Shown here: positions 28,246 through 38,186 of the stretch, piece by piece
Position numbering within the stretch: the stretch's first letter is position 1
Layout of the letters: every line of letters starts with the position of its first letter
NCBI GenBank assembly: GCA_030418115.1
Contig: JAUHQD010000019.1
Coordinates: 1-64,000 of the forward strand
Source: Alteromonadaceae bacterium BrNp21-10
Lineage (GTDB): Bacteria; Pseudomonadota; Gammaproteobacteria; Enterobacterales; Alteromonadaceae
Direction: 5' to 3'
DNA length: 64,000 nt
Translations under genes and position numbers: made by a program
The notes under the pieces: model-generated
Database searches by the model: none
The model's input: only the letters and a program-made list of their open reading frames with translations
Told to the model about the DNA's origin: nothing

Positions 28246-28863
28246 ATGTCGCAAAATTCATTTGATCCTATGGACGCTCTCGTCCCTATGGTGGTAGAGC
28301 AAACCGCGAAAGGCGAACGCTCTTATGACATTTATTCTCGATTACTAAAAGAGCGTGTAATTTTTATGGTCGGCCAAGTGGAAGATCACATGGCTAATCT
28401 GATCGTCGCGCAAATGCTGTTTTTAGAATCAGAAAATCCTGATCAGGATATTTTCCTCTATATCAACTCTCCAGGTGGTTCTGTTACCGCAGGTATGGCT
28501 ATCTATGACACGATGAACTTTATTAAGCCGGATATTAGTACCGTTTGTATTGGTCAAGCGGCTAGTATGGGATCTTTTTTATTATCCGGTGGAGCAAAAG
28601 GCAAACGTTACTGTCTACCTAATGCTAGGGTAATGATCCATCAGCCTTTAGGTGGTTTCCAAGGGCAGGCGTCGGATTTTGAAATTCACGCCAAAGAAAT
28701 CCTGACCATTAAAGATAAACTTAATCGTTTATTGGCTGAGCATACGGGACAGGATATTAAAAAAGTAGCGCAAGATACCGACCGCGATAACTTTATGAAT
28801 GCACAAGAAGCATTAAAATATGGTTTAGTTGATGATGTACTTAAAAGTCGCTTAGATAAATAA
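28246..28863 (+). CDS. clpP: ATP-dependent Clp protease proteolytic subunit
   Basis: Serine protease that forms the 14-mer chamber used by ClpX and ClpA. The 205-residue protein keeps the triad Ser107 (GQAASMGSF), His132 (MIHQPLGG) and Asp181 (DTDRD). I use ATG 28246, which gives [16 protein letters not shown]. The frame opens 9 bp earlier with TTG, and no clear Shine-Dalgarno distinguishes them. The short N-terminal segment before MDALVPMV is probably removed by self-processing as in E. coli. clpX follows after 81 bp. Confidence 0.95.
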   Translation: MSQNSFDPMDALVPMVVEQTAKGERSYDIYSRLLKERVIFMVGQVEDHMANLIVAQMLFLESENPDQDIFLYINSPGGSVTAGMAIYDTMNFIKPDISTVCIGQAASMGSFLLSGGAKGKRYCLPNARVMIHQPLGGFQGQASDFEIHAKEILTIKDKLNRLLAEHTGQDIKKVAQDTDRDNFMNAQEALKYGLVDDVLKSRLDK

Positions 28864-28944
28864 TTTGGTAGTTTGGCCGATAATTGTTATACGTAATAAA
28901 CGGATTTCGTGATTCGGCCAATATTAAGACAGAGGTAGAGTTTA

Positions 28945-30222
28945 ATGAGTGATGACCACAGCACAGACGGTGATAATAAATTACTGTATTGCTCCTTTTG
29001 TGGAAAAAGTCAGCACGAAGTACGTAAGCTTATAGCAGGTCCTTCGGTGTTTATTTGCGATGAATGTGTGGAGTTGTGTAACGACATCATTCGTGAAGAA
29101 ATTAAAGAAATTTCTCCCAAAAAAGCAGCTGACTCCTTACCTAAACCCCACGAAATTCATCGTCATTTAGATGATTACGTTATTGGTCAGGAACATGCTA
29201 AGAAAGTATTAGCTGTTGCGGTTTATAACCATTATAAACGCTTACGTAATGGTGATGTGCATGAAGGTGTGGAGCTAGGTAAAAGTAATATCTTACTTAT
29301 AGGTCCTACTGGTAGTGGTAAAACTTTATTAGCGGAAACCTTAGCTCGTTTATTAGATGTGCCCTTTACCATGGCCGATGCCACCACCTTAACCGAAGCC
29401 GGTTATGTGGGTGAGGATGTTGAAAACATCATTCAGAAGTTATTGCAGAAATGTGATTACGATGTAGAAAAGGCTCAGCGCGGTATTGTGTATATTGATG
29501 AAATCGACAAAATTTCCCGCAAATCAGACAATCCATCCATCACTCGCGATGTTTCTGGTGAAGGTGTACAACAAGCATTGCTGAAATTGATTGAAGGCAC
29601 TATTGCTTCTGTTCCACCACAAGGTGGCCGTAAGCATCCGCAACAAGAGTTTTTACAGGTAGATACCTCTAAAATTCTGTTTATCTGTGGTGGTGCATTT
29701 GCAGGCTTGGATAAAGTCATTGAACAACGGGCTATGACCGGCTCAGGCATTGGATTTGGTGCTGAAGTTAAGAGTAAGAACGACAAAGAAACCGTGTCGC
29801 AATTATTCCGTAAAGTTGAGCCAGAAGATTTGGTTAAGTATGGTCTTATTCCTGAATTTATTGGTCGTCTCCCTGTAGTAGCGACATTGGAAGAGCTTAG
29901 TGAAGAAGCCCTTATCCAAATTCTACAAGAGCCGAAAAATGCTTTAACTAAGCAATATGGCGCGTTGTTAGCAATGGAAGATGTGGAGCTAGAGTTCCGT
30001 GAAGATGCATTGCATGCTATTGCCAGTAAAGCCATGAAACGTAAAACCGGTGCGCGAGGTTTACGTTCAATTGTTGAAGCGGTGTTGTTGGATACTATGT
30101 ATGAGTTACCTTCAATGCAGGACGTGAGCAAAGTGGTTATTGACGAATCAGCCATTAAAGGGGAATCCAAACCCATTTTAATTTATGACAGTGTCAAAGA
30201 GAAAAAAGCTGCATCAGAGTAA
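28945..30222 (+). CDS. clpX: ATP-dependent Clp protease ATP-binding subunit ClpX
   Basis: AAA+ unfoldase feeding ClpP. The 425 residues contain the N-terminal zinc-binding domain (CSFCGKS and CDECVELC), Walker A GPTGSGKT, Walker [10 protein letters not shown], pore loop GYVGEDVE and the ClpP-docking loop IGFGAE. A long open frame on the opposite strand (29475-30176) is only a codon shadow. Probably co-transcribed with clpP; ended by a strong terminator. Confidence 0.97.
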   Translation: MSDDHSTDGDNKLLYCSFCGKSQHEVRKLIAGPSVFICDECVELCNDIIREEIKEISPKKAADSLPKPHEIHRHLDDYVIGQEHAKKVLAVAVYNHYKRLRNGDVHEGVELGKSNILLIGPTGSGKTLLAETLARLLDVPFTMADATTLTEAGYVGEDVENIIQKLLQKCDYDVEKAQRGIVYIDEIDKISRKSDNPSITRDVSGEGVQQALLKLIEGTIASVPPQGGRKHPQQEFLQVDTSKILFICGGAFAGLDKVIEQRAMTGSGIGFGAEVKSKNDKETVSQLFRKVEPEDLVKYGLIPEFIGRLPVVATLEELSEEALIQILQEPKNALTKQYGALLAMEDVELEFREDALHAIASKAMKRKTGARGLRSIVEAVLLDTMYELPSMQDVSKVVIDESAIKGESKPILIYDSVKEKKAASE

Positions 30223-30228
30223 CATTGT

Positions 30229-30252
30229 AAAAGGCCCATTCGGGCCTTTTCT
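30229..30252 (+). terminator. Intrinsic terminator after clpX
   Basis: Stem AAAAGGCCC / GGGCCTTTT with loop ATTC, starting 7 bp after the stop codon. Confidence 0.92.
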
Positions 30253-30350
30253 TATTCAACTAAACTATGCTTCTTTAAAAAAATTTATGAGTAAATCATG
30301 ACATTTACCATTGCCGATAGTTATTTTTACTGGTTGAATAATAAATCTAA

Positions 30351-30377
30351 TTGAAGTTTCAATTTCCAGCCCCATAT
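30351..30377 (+). promoter_or_regulatory. Sigma-32 (heat-shock) promoter of lon
   Basis: -35 TTGAAG (30351-30356), 13-bp spacer, -10 CCCCATAT (30370-30377). The -10 is a full match to the sigma-32 consensus CCCCATNT. It lies 36 bp before lon, a known heat-shock gene in E. coli. Confidence 0.8.
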
Positions 30378-30412
30378 AAATCACAGCTTTACCTATTATA
30401 AAGAGAATCAAT

Positions 30413-32779
30413 ATGACCGAAGCGAGTATCGATCGCATGGAAATCCCCGTTTTAGCACTGCGAGATGTCGTGGTGTATCCCCACATGGTAATTCCGTTAT
30501 TTGTAGGGCGTGAAAAATCCATCCGTTGTCTTGAAGCGGCAATGGAGAATGATAAGCAAATATTTTTAGTTGCACAGAAAGATGCTTCGGTTGATGAGCC
30601 CGATGTGGTCGATCTCTATGAAGTAGGGACCATCGCTACCATTTTACAACTGTTAAAATTGCCTGATGGTACGGTTAAAGTATTGGTTGAGGGCAATATA
30701 CGCGGCAAGATTGAAAGCTTTTCGCAAACAGAAGAATTTTTTATCGCGGAAGTCAGCAAGAACCTAGATGAAGAATTACCCGATAACGAACAGGAAGTCT
30801 TAATCCGCTCTGCTATCTCGCAGTTTGAGGGATACGTTAAATTAAACAAAAAGATCCCACCTGAAGTCCTTACTTCGCTTAATGGTATCGAAGAAGCCGC
30901 GCGCTTAGCTGACACCATGGCGGCTCACATGCCGTTGAAACTATCCGAAAAGCAAAAAGTGTTGGAAATGTCCAATGTGCTTGAACGCCTAGAATATTTG
31001 ATGGCGTTGATGGAAGGTGAAATCGACTTATTACAGGTTGAAAAGAAAATTCGCACTCGCGTCAAAAAACAAATGGAACGCAGCCAGCGAGAGTACTATT
31101 TGAATGAGCAAATGAAAGCCATTCAAAAAGAGTTAGGCGAAAGTGACGATGCCCCAGACGAGTTTGAAGCCTTAGGCAAAAAGATCGAAGATGCAAAAAT
31201 GCCGGCGGATGCCAAGCAGAAAGCGTCATCTGAACTACAGAAATTAAAAATGATGTCGCCGATGTCAGCGGAAGCCACGGTGGTACGTAGTTATATTGAT
31301 TGGTTAACTAATGTGCCTTGGTTTAAACGCAGTAAGGTTAAAAAAGATTTAGCGGTTGCTGAGAAAGTGCTTAACGAAGATCACTTTGGTTTGGAAAAAG
31401 TCAAAGAGCGTATTTTAGAGTATTTGGCAGTGCAACAGCGAGTGCGCAAGTTAAAAGGGCCGATTCTGTGTTTAGTGGGCCCTCCTGGCGTGGGTAAAAC
31501 CTCTTTAGGTCAATCTATTGCCAAAGCTACCGGACGTAAATATGTGCGTATGGCGTTAGGTGGTGTGCGTGATGAAGCCGAAATCCGTGGCCATCGCCGT
31601 ACCTACATTGGCTCTATGCCAGGCAAGTTGATCCAGAAAATGGCTAAAGTGGAAGTTAAAAATCCATTATTTTTGTTAGATGAAATAGACAAAATGTCAG
31701 CGGATATGCGTGGTGACCCTTCTTCAGCTTTATTGGAAGTATTAGATCCGGAGCAAAATAGTAGCTTCAGTGATCACTACTTAGAAGTGGACTATGACTT
31801 ATCTGATGTCATGTTTGTTGCTACCTCTAACAGTATGAATATTCCAGGGCCGTTGCTGGATCGTATGGAAGTGATTCGTCTATCGGGTTATACCGAAGAT
31901 GAAAAGCTCAATATTGCGATTAACCACTTAATGGAAAAACAAAAGCAACGTAATGGCCTCAAATCCGGTGAATTGGAAATAGCCGACTCAGCGATTATTG
32001 GCATTATTCGCTATTACACCCGCGAAGCCGGTGTGCGTAATTTAGAAAGAGAAATATCTAAAATTTGCCGTAAAGCGGTGAAGAGAATTCTGTTAGATAA
32101 AACTATTACTAAGGTATTGGTCGATCAAGATAACTTGTCGGAGTACCTAGGTGTACAGCGTTTTGATTATGGTAAAGCCGATAAAAATAATCAGATTGGT
32201 CAAGTTACTGGTTTAGCTTGGACTTCTGTTGGCGGTGATTTGTTGACTATTGAAACCACCTCAGTGCCAGGAAAAGGTAAAACCACCTTTACCGGCTCTT
32301 TAGGCGAAGTCATGCAAGAATCCATTCAAACGGCGATGACCACCGTTCGAAGTCGTGCGGAAAAGCTGCGTATTAATGAAGATTTTCACGAAAAACGCGA
32401 TATCCATGTCCATGTACCCGAAGGGGCAACGCCAAAAGACGGTCCCAGCGCCGGTATTGCCATGTGCACGGCGTTAGTTTCTTGCCTGACGGGTAATCCT
32501 GTTCGCTGTGAAGTGGCGATGACTGGGGAGATTACCTTACGCGGTGAAGTACTCGCCATTGGTGGTTTAAAAGAAAAATTATTGGCCGCCCATCGTGGTG
32601 GAATTAAAACGGTGATCATTCCTAAAGACAATGAACGTGATTTGGAAGAGATCCCTGACAATGTAAAACAGGATCTTGAGATACACGCTGTGCAATGGAT
32701 TGATGAAGTTTTAACCATAGCCCTACAAGAAGATCCGAGTGGTTTTACACCGGTAAAGACCAAGAAAGCGAAAAAATAG
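30413..32779 (+). CDS. lon: ATP-dependent Lon protease
   Basis: Homohexameric AAA+ serine protease that removes misfolded and short-lived regulatory proteins. The 788-residue product has the LON substrate-binding domain (about 10-200), a coiled-coil region, Walker A GPPGVGKTS near 357, and the protease domain with the Ser-Lys dyad: catalytic Ser in PKDGPSAGIAM and Lys in IGGLKEKLL. Expression is probably heat-inducible from the sigma-32-like promoter. The stop codon lies inside the terminator stem. Confidence 0.97.
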   Translation: MTEASIDRMEIPVLALRDVVVYPHMVIPLFVGREKSIRCLEAAMENDKQIFLVAQKDASVDEPDVVDLYEVGTIATILQLLKLPDGTVKVLVEGNIRGKIESFSQTEEFFIAEVSKNLDEELPDNEQEVLIRSAISQFEGYVKLNKKIPPEVLTSLNGIEEAARLADTMAAHMPLKLSEKQKVLEMSNVLERLEYLMALMEGEIDLLQVEKKIRTRVKKQMERSQREYYLNEQMKAIQKELGESDDAPDEFEALGKKIEDAKMPADAKQKASSELQKLKMMSPMSAEATVVRSYIDWLTNVPWFKRSKVKKDLAVAEKVLNEDHFGLEKVKERILEYLAVQQRVRKLKGPILCLVGPPGVGKTSLGQSIAKATGRKYVRMALGGVRDEAEIRGHRRTYIGSMPGKLIQKMAKVEVKNPLFLLDEIDKMSADMRGDPSSALLEVLDPEQNSSFSDHYLEVDYDLSDVMFVATSNSMNIPGPLLDRMEVIRLSGYTEDEKLNIAINHLMEKQKQRNGLKSGELEIADSAIIGIIRYYTREAGVRNLEREISKICRKAVKRILLDKTITKVLVDQDNLSEYLGVQRFDYGKADKNNQIGQVTGLAWTSVGGDLLTIETTSVPGKGKTTFTGSLGEVMQESIQTAMTTVRSRAEKLRINEDFHEKRDIHVHVPEGATPKDGPSAGIAMCTALVSCLTGNPVRCEVAMTGEITLRGEVLAIGGLKEKLLAAHRGGIKTVIIPKDNERDLEEIPDNVKQDLEIHAVQWIDEVLTIALQEDPSGFTPVKTKKAKK

Positions 32780-32799
32780 CCAAATAGGGCTATTTTTTT
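32775..32799 (+). terminator. Intrinsic terminator overlapping the lon stop codon
   Basis: Stem AATAGCC / GGCTATT with 6-nt loop and T-run. The lon TAG (32777-32779) is part of the left arm, leaving no 3' untranslated space. Confidence 0.85.
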
Positions 32800-33010
32800 A
32801 CCTTTTTTTCAAATTAGGGGCTTCACTCTTGCAAAAGATGTGGTAGCCTTAGTTTCAGTTTCGCCACAGGCCTTGTCGCAAAAGGGATAGCGGTGATTCA
32901 TAAAAAACTGTTTTTCGTCAATGTTGAGAGGATTTCTCAATTCGTCAAACAAATAAGTAAACTGTTTCCGTAAACTAAACAATATAATAACAATTGAAGG
33001 GGATGATATT

Positions 33011-33283
33011 GTGAACAAGTCTCAACTAGTCGACAAAATTGCCGCAGGCGCTGATATTTCTAAGGCTTCTGCCGGTCGTGCATTAGATGCTCTTACAGAC
33101 GCTGTGACAGAAGCATTGAAAGCGGGTGATCAGGTAGCTTTAGTTGGCTTCGGTACTTTCTCTGTACGTGAACGCTCTGCACGCACTGGTCGTAACCCAC
33201 AAACGGGTGCAACCATTCAAATTGCTGCGGCTAAAGTACCTTCTTTCAAAGCTGGTAAAGCCCTGAAAGACGCTTGTAACTAA
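33011..33283 (+). CDS. hupB: DNA-binding protein HU-beta
   Basis: Small nucleoid protein of 90 residues that bends DNA as a dimer. The full HU fold is present: [41 protein letters not shown] with the DNA-binding arm, and the C-terminal AFKAGK-like [13 protein letters not shown]. It starts with GTG at 33011, set by GAAGGGGA about 8 nt upstream. Its position between lon and ppiD is the standard order. Confidence 0.96.
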   Translation: MNKSQLVDKIAAGADISKASAGRALDALTDAVTEALKAGDQVALVGFGTFSVRERSARTGRNPQTGATIQIAAAKVPSFKAGKALKDACN

Positions 33284-33300
33284 GTCAATTTTTGAATTTG

Positions 33301-33332
33301 AAAAAGGCGATGATTTATCATCGCCTTTTTGT
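33301..33332 (+). terminator. Intrinsic terminator after hupB
   Basis: Stem AAAAAGGCGATGA / TCATCGCCTTTTT with loop TTTA and T-run. Confidence 0.94.
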
Positions 33333-33532
33333 TTTCAGTTGAAAAATTGTTCATTGCCTACAGCTACCGTTTTTGTACATATCCTTTGAATTATAACGAT
33401 ATTAGTGGTCACCATTTCCTATTAAGTGAAAATAATTGTTAAAGCAATTGTTATCATATCAATGCTATAATCCCGCCCCACTAAATACCGTAAGTATAAT
33501 CTTAGAAATCATTTTGGAGTTTGGATAACACC

Positions 33533-35419
33533 ATGTTAGAAAAAATTCGTGAAGGGTCGCAGGGCTTTTGGGCTAAAGCGATTTTAGGTTTAGTTATTAT
33601 CACTTTTGCATTGGCAGGGGTGGGTAGTTATTTAAATACTAAAGGCGATGAGCCTGTTGCCACAGTTAATGGTCAAGAAATTGGCTATTCCTCGTTTGAA
33701 CGTGCTTATCAATCAGAGCGTTCGCGCATGGAATCTCAATACGGTGAACAATTTGCTGATTTGGCGGCCGATGCTGGTTATTTGAAGCAGTTTCGTCAAT
33801 CCATACTGGACCGACTCATTGCTGATGTCCTGTTAGATCAAGCGGCCACAGATTTAGGTATTCGCATTAGCGCTGAGCAGATCAAAAAACAAATTGTCGG
33901 AATGAAAGAATTTCAACTCGATGGTAAGTTTGATAATGAGCGCTATTTAATGGTGCTAAGACAAGTTGGTTATCAGCCTAGTGATTTTCGTGACTATTTA
34001 CGCGGTGAGATGACGCGTCAACAGGTCAAGCAGGCGCTAATGGGTAGTGATTTTGCTTTGGTTAACGAAGTTGAAGAAGCTTACAGTTTACAGCAGCAAA
34101 CTCGTGATATTCGCTATTTTAACGTTGCAGCGAACCAGTTTGCTAGTGCAGTGAGTGTCAGTGACGACGAAGTAAATAATTATTATCAAACTAACATTGC
34201 TCAATATGATACTGAAGAAAAGGTGTCGTTAGCTTATGTTGAGTTAACCCTTGATGATTTGTTAACTGACATCAAGGTTACTGATGAAGAAGCAGAGGCT
34301 TATTATCAGGCAAACATTGGTAATTATGGTACTGAAGGCCAGCGTAAAGTTGCCCACATTTTAATTGAAATGGGTGAAGATGAAGATGCGGCCTTAGCAA
34401 GTGCGGAATCGGTATTAGCCAAGATTGAAGCTGGCGAAGATTTTGCTGCATTGGCAACCGAATTCTCTGCTGATACTTTCAGTGCTGAAGACGGCGGGGA
34501 ACTTGATTGGTTCGTACGTGGTGATATGGATCCTGCATTTGAAGAAGCGGCCTTTGCAATGGAAACGGCTGGCAGTATTTCGCCTGTGATTAAAAGTACC
34601 TTTGGTTACCATATTATTAAGTTAATCGAAGCTAAAAAAGCACAGACAACGCCCTTTGCAGAAGTGAAAGAAGACGTTGTGAAATCACTGAAAAACGAAC
34701 GTGGCTTGGATAAGTTGTATGCGTTGCATCAGCGCATGTCCGAAGTGGCATTTGAGGTGCCCGACTCTTTAGTTGAAGTCGCGGATATTGCAGGCAAGAG
34801 TATTCAACAAACCAGTTTGTTTACCAGCCAAAGTGCACCTGCACCATTTGATGCAGGCCGATTACTTAACGTCGCTTTTTCTGAAGAGTTGATTCATCAA
34901 GGCGTAAATAGTGAAGTGATTGAAGCCGGTGCAGACCACATTATTGTGTTTCGTGTGAATGAGCATGAAGCGGTTCGTACCAAGAGCATAGATGAAGTTA
35001 AGGACAGCATTATGGCGTCCTTGAGTGCCGATAAACAACAAGCGGCAGCAGCTCAATGGAGCAATGGTATTGTTGCTCAATTACAGGCCGGTGAAGATGT
35101 TAGCTCACTACTATCAGAGAAATCCATTGAATGGCAAGAACAGGCTGAATTAGCCCGTTTTGGTGGAAATTCAGTAGCCCAAGAAGTGGTTACAGAGTCC
35201 TTTAAATTGGCTCCTGCAGTGCCTAAGGTAGTTGAGTTGGCTTCTGGAAATGTTGCGGTTGTTGAAGTGACTAAGGTTAATCAAGCGGAAAAAATTGAAG
35301 ATAATCAATTAACCGCATTGCAAACCCGCTTGGCTTCTGCAAAATCTCAACAGACATTAATGGGCTATGTTGCATCGTTAAAAGCCAATGCTGAGATTAA
35401 GATTTCTACGCAAATCTAA
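33533..35419 (+). CDS. ppiD: Periplasmic folding chaperone PpiD
   Basis: Inner-membrane-anchored chaperone near the Sec translocon that assists outer-membrane and periplasmic proteins. The 628-residue protein has one N-terminal membrane helix (about 16-36), SurA-like helical segments, a parvulin domain at about 260-365 (QRKVAHILIEMGED and FGYHIIKL) and a second chaperone-like region. The ATG at 33533 matches the E. coli start region; a TTG 12 bp upstream is also open. Convergent with sapF across a terminator. Confidence 0.94.
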   Translation: MLEKIREGSQGFWAKAILGLVIITFALAGVGSYLNTKGDEPVATVNGQEIGYSSFERAYQSERSRMESQYGEQFADLAADAGYLKQFRQSILDRLIADVLLDQAATDLGIRISAEQIKKQIVGMKEFQLDGKFDNERYLMVLRQVGYQPSDFRDYLRGEMTRQQVKQALMGSDFALVNEVEEAYSLQQQTRDIRYFNVAANQFASAVSVSDDEVNNYYQTNIAQYDTEEKVSLAYVELTLDDLLTDIKVTDEEAEAYYQANIGNYGTEGQRKVAHILIEMGEDEDAALASAESVLAKIEAGEDFAALATEFSADTFSAEDGGELDWFVRGDMDPAFEEAAFAMETAGSISPVIKSTFGYHIIKLIEAKKAQTTPFAEVKEDVVKSLKNERGLDKLYALHQRMSEVAFEVPDSLVEVADIAGKSIQQTSLFTSQSAPAPFDAGRLLNVAFSEELIHQGVNSEVIEAGADHIIVFRVNEHEAVRTKSIDEVKDSIMASLSADKQQAAAAQWSNGIVAQLQAGEDVSSLLSEKSIEWQEQAELARFGGNSVAQEVVTESFKLAPAVPKVVELASGNVAVVEVTKVNQAEKIEDNQLTALQTRLASAKSQQTLMGYVASLKANAEIKISTQI

Positions 35420-35451
35420 AATAGCTAAATATTGATTAGTTCATATGAATT

Positions 35452-35478
35452 AAAAAGCCTGCAATGCAGGCTTTTTTT
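35452..35478. terminator. Bidirectional terminator between ppiD and sapF
   Basis: Stem AAAAAGCCTGC / GCAGGCTTTTT with a 3-nt loop and T-run, between two convergent operons. Confidence 0.92.
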
Positions 35479-35515
35479 ATGGATAAAATCGTTGTTATTC
35501 CAGTCGTATAAACGA

Positions 35516-36301
35516 CTATTTATTAGTCTTCGCTAAGGTTTGATAAGCATGTACTAGCTTCTTAGTGTAATCATGTTTGGGCCAGTTAAAGATGACATCT
35601 GTTTTACCGGTTTCCACTACTTCACCATTTTTCATTACTAGAATTCGATCACTAATATGGCGAACGATACCCAGATGGTGGGAAATGAATATGAAGCCAA
35701 CGCCTAAATTACGTTGTAGTTTCATTAACAAGTTAACGGTCTGTGAGCGTACTGATGGGTCAAGGGCTGCAAAAGGCTCGTCAGCAACAATAACGTCAGG
35801 ATTAAGTATCAGCGCTCTAGCAAGTAATACGCGCTGTCGTTGCCCTTCAGATAGCATGTGTGGGTAAAAATGTGCATGCTCGGACATTAAGCCGACTTGG
35901 GTGAGGGTTTGTTCAATTTTGCGTTTGCGTTCAAGTGTCGAGAACTCGGTATTCAGTTTGAGTGGTTCATCTAATAATGCGCCTAGGGTTAAACCTGGAT
36001 TGATAGAGCCTTGACCTTGCTGAAAGATCATGCGTATTTTAAGGCAGCGCTGCTTGATATTGTCTGGTTGAAGTACTTCTCCATTGAGGGTAATAACGCC
36101 AGCGTCAGGTCTTTCTGCACCCACCAGTAATTTGGCCAACAATGATTTTCCACTGCCATTCTCGCCAATAATCGCCATGGTCTCACCGGCCTGCAGCACA
36201 AAGTCTATTGGTGCCAGCTCAAATACTTTAGGTTTTGCGAACAAGCCACTTTTAGTTACCTTCTTGGCGCGTAGCCCTTTTACTTCTAATAGAATACTCA
36301 T
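35516..36301 (-). CDS. sapF: Peptide ABC transporter ATP-binding protein SapF
   Basis: Second ATPase of the Sap importer, 261 residues. Walker A GENGSGKS, signature LSEGQRQRV, Walker B VIVADEP and the switch His in ISHHLG are intact, in contrast to SapD. The start at 36301 overlaps the sapD stop by 4 bp (ATGA) with GAGGTGG upstream; the frame is open 30 bp further but inside sapD. Last gene of the sap operon. Confidence 0.9.
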   Translation of the reverse strand: MSILLEVKGLRAKKVTKSGLFAKPKVFELAPIDFVLQAGETMAIIGENGSGKSLLAKLLVGAERPDAGVITLNGEVLQPDNIKQRCLKIRMIFQQGQGSINPGLTLGALLDEPLKLNTEFSTLERKRKIEQTLTQVGLMSEHAHFYPHMLSEGQRQRVLLARALILNPDVIVADEPFAALDPSVRSQTVNLLMKLQRNLGVGFIFISHHLGIVRHISDRILVMKNGEVVETGKTDVIFNWPKHDYTKKLVHAYQTLAKTNK

Positions 36302-37293
36302 TTTCCACCTCGATTTAAGGGAAAATGGCAACTATAAAAGTGAGAACTAATGTGACGCATCTTCGGTGTTTTAACGCATTCTTTTTGTGCCCGAGGGCAA
36401 CGGGGGCCTAAACGGCAACCTATGGGTAAGTGTTGTAATGTAGGTATAGTGCCGTCTAAAGATGACAGTGTAGATTTAGGTGCTAAATCTTTACGGAAAC
36501 TCGGCGCGCTATCCAGTAGTGCTTTGGTATAGGGGTGCAATGGACGTTTGTGCAACCAGCCGATCTTGCCACTTTCTACGGTTTGTCCACTATAAAGCAC
36601 CGTCATATGGGTTGCCATATTGGCAATAGCGGATAGGTCGTGGCCGATAAATAAAATGCTTAAATTTTGGGTTTGATTCAATTTGGTCAGCAAACGTAAT
36701 ATTTGTACTTTACTGGTAATTTCCATGCCCATGGTTGGGTCATCAGCAATCAGTAATTCTGGTTTACTCACTAGCGCCATGGCTAACATGACTTTTTGGC
36801 AAATATCATCTGGTACTTGATGAGGATAAGCACGCATGCATTGCTGATGGTCTTTAATCCCTACTTTATGTAGATACTTAACAATAATGTCGGTACGTAA
36901 TGCTTTGCGCTGCCAAAACGAGACTTCTTCAAGTTGATTCGCTGGGACACTTTCACGTAATTGTTGGCCCAAGGATGCAGTGGGATCCAGCGAGTGGTTG
37001 GCATTTTGAAATACCACCGACATTTCATTACGAATAATCTTGCGTCTTTGCTGCGCTGACATACTTAACAAGTCTTGGCCTTTCCAGGTCATTCTATCGG
37101 CGGTAATACGCCATCTATCGGGTATGGCACCGACAATAGTACGCACAATAAGACTTTTTCCTGAGCCCGATTCACCGACCAATGCACTAATTTCGCCTTT
37201 TTTAAGGTGCAAACTCACCTTGTCTAAAGCTTTGACCCATCCGGTTGATGTATCGATTTCTACTGTAAGATTCTTAATATCGAGCAGCAACAT
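36298..37293 (-). CDS. sapD: Peptide ABC transporter ATP-binding protein SapD
   Basis: First ATPase of the Sap importer, 331 residues, with the C-terminal OppD/F-type extension (GCRLGPRCPRAQKEC). Walker A GESGSGKS (40-47) is intact. The ABC signature is degenerate (QVPDDICQKV at about 159-168 instead of LSGGQ), and the Walker B Glu is Asp (LLIADDP, residue 185). E. coli SapD also has an unusual signature, so partial loss seems typical of this subunit. Overlaps sapC by one base and sapF by four. Confidence 0.92.
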   Translation of the reverse strand: MLLLDIKNLTVEIDTSTGWVKALDKVSLHLKKGEISALVGESGSGKSLIVRTIVGAIPDRWRITADRMTWKGQDLLSMSAQQRRKIIRNEMSVVFQNANHSLDPTASLGQQLRESVPANQLEEVSFWQRKALRTDIIVKYLHKVGIKDHQQCMRAYPHQVPDDICQKVMLAMALVSKPELLIADDPTMGMEITSKVQILRLLTKLNQTQNLSILFIGHDLSAIANMATHMTVLYSGQTVESGKIGWLHKRPLHPYTKALLDSAPSFRKDLAPKSTLSSLDGTIPTLQHLPIGCRLGPRCPRAQKECVKTPKMRHISSHFYSCHFPLNRGGK

Positions 37294-38186
37294 CAGTGTT
37301 GTAACCTATGGCGCAACGAAGATCGTAAGCCATCGCCGACTAAATTTATGGCGACCAACATTAAGAGTATTGCGCAGCCGGGTAAAGCGATACTCCAAGG
37401 GGCAACGTATGCTAACTCCATACCATCGGAAAGCATTGAGCCTAACTCAGGGGTAGTGGCACTGGCACCTAGGCTTAAAAAGCCTAAAGCACTAATATCT
37501 AAAATGGCGGCAGATAATGCAAAAGTACCTTGCACCACAAGGTTTTCAATCATGTTAGGTAAGATGGAATCAAACAAAATCCGTACTCGTCCCGCACCAT
37601 CTAGGCGTGCCGCGGTAACATATTCCTTATTGCATTCCGCTCGTACCATATTACGCGTGATATGGATAAACCGCGGGATCAGCGCCAAGGTTATTGCGAG
37701 CATGCAATTCCATAAACCGGTGCCGAGTATGGCGACAATAATAATGGCGATCAGTAGGGTTGGGATGACCATAATTGAATCCAGAAAATGATTCAGTATG
37801 CTAGATCGTAAACCGTGACCCATACCGGCAAAGGCGCCTAATGTAAGCCCTATTAACATCGATATTAATACCAGTAATATGCTGATCCCGAGGGTAACCC
37901 TGCTGCCATAAATGACTCGAGAAAGTAAATCTCGCCCCAAGCTATCGGTACCAAATAGATATTGTATCGAGCCACTGCTATCCCAAGACGGCGGTAATAG
38001 TAATATATCCACCTGCTGTTTATTAGGATCAAAAGGGGCGAGCCCTGGAGCAAATATCACAATCACTAAAAATATGCAGAGCAACCATAAGCCGGTTAAC
38101 GACACATGGCTTTTTTGAAATTCATTCCAAGTGTGTTTTAACGGCGAAGGGTAATGCTCTTCGATATACAGTTTAGATCGTGCCAT
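37293..38186 (-). CDS. sapC: Peptide ABC transporter permease SapC
   Basis: Inner-membrane permease of 297 residues in the DppC/OppC family. Six helices are expected. The EAA-type loop lies at YVTAARLDGAGRVRILF, and FGTDSLGRDLLSRVIYG and ALGFLSLGAS are typical of the family. I use the third Met (38186), 5 nt after AGGG, which aligns with the E. coli start; the first Met is 6 bp upstream. Overlaps sapB. Confidence 0.9.
   Translation of the reverse strand: MARSKLYIEEHYPSPLKHTWNEFQKSHVSLTGLWLLCIFLVIVIFAPGLAPFDPNKQQVDILLLPPSWDSSGSIQYLFGTDSLGRDLLSRVIYGSRVTLGISILLVLISMLIGLTLGAFAGMGHGLRSSILNHFLDSIMVIPTLLIAIIIVAILGTGLWNCMLAITLALIPRFIHITRNMVRAECNKEYVTAARLDGAGRVRILFDSILPNMIENLVVQGTFALSAAILDISALGFLSLGASATTPELGSMLSDGMELAYVAPWSIALPGCAILLMLVAINLVGDGLRSSLRHRLQH

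Noticed and set aside
29475-30176. 233-codon open frame on the minus strand opposite clpX
   Set aside because: It lies wholly inside a well-conserved gene, has low-complexity composition and no ribosome site; it is a codon shadow.
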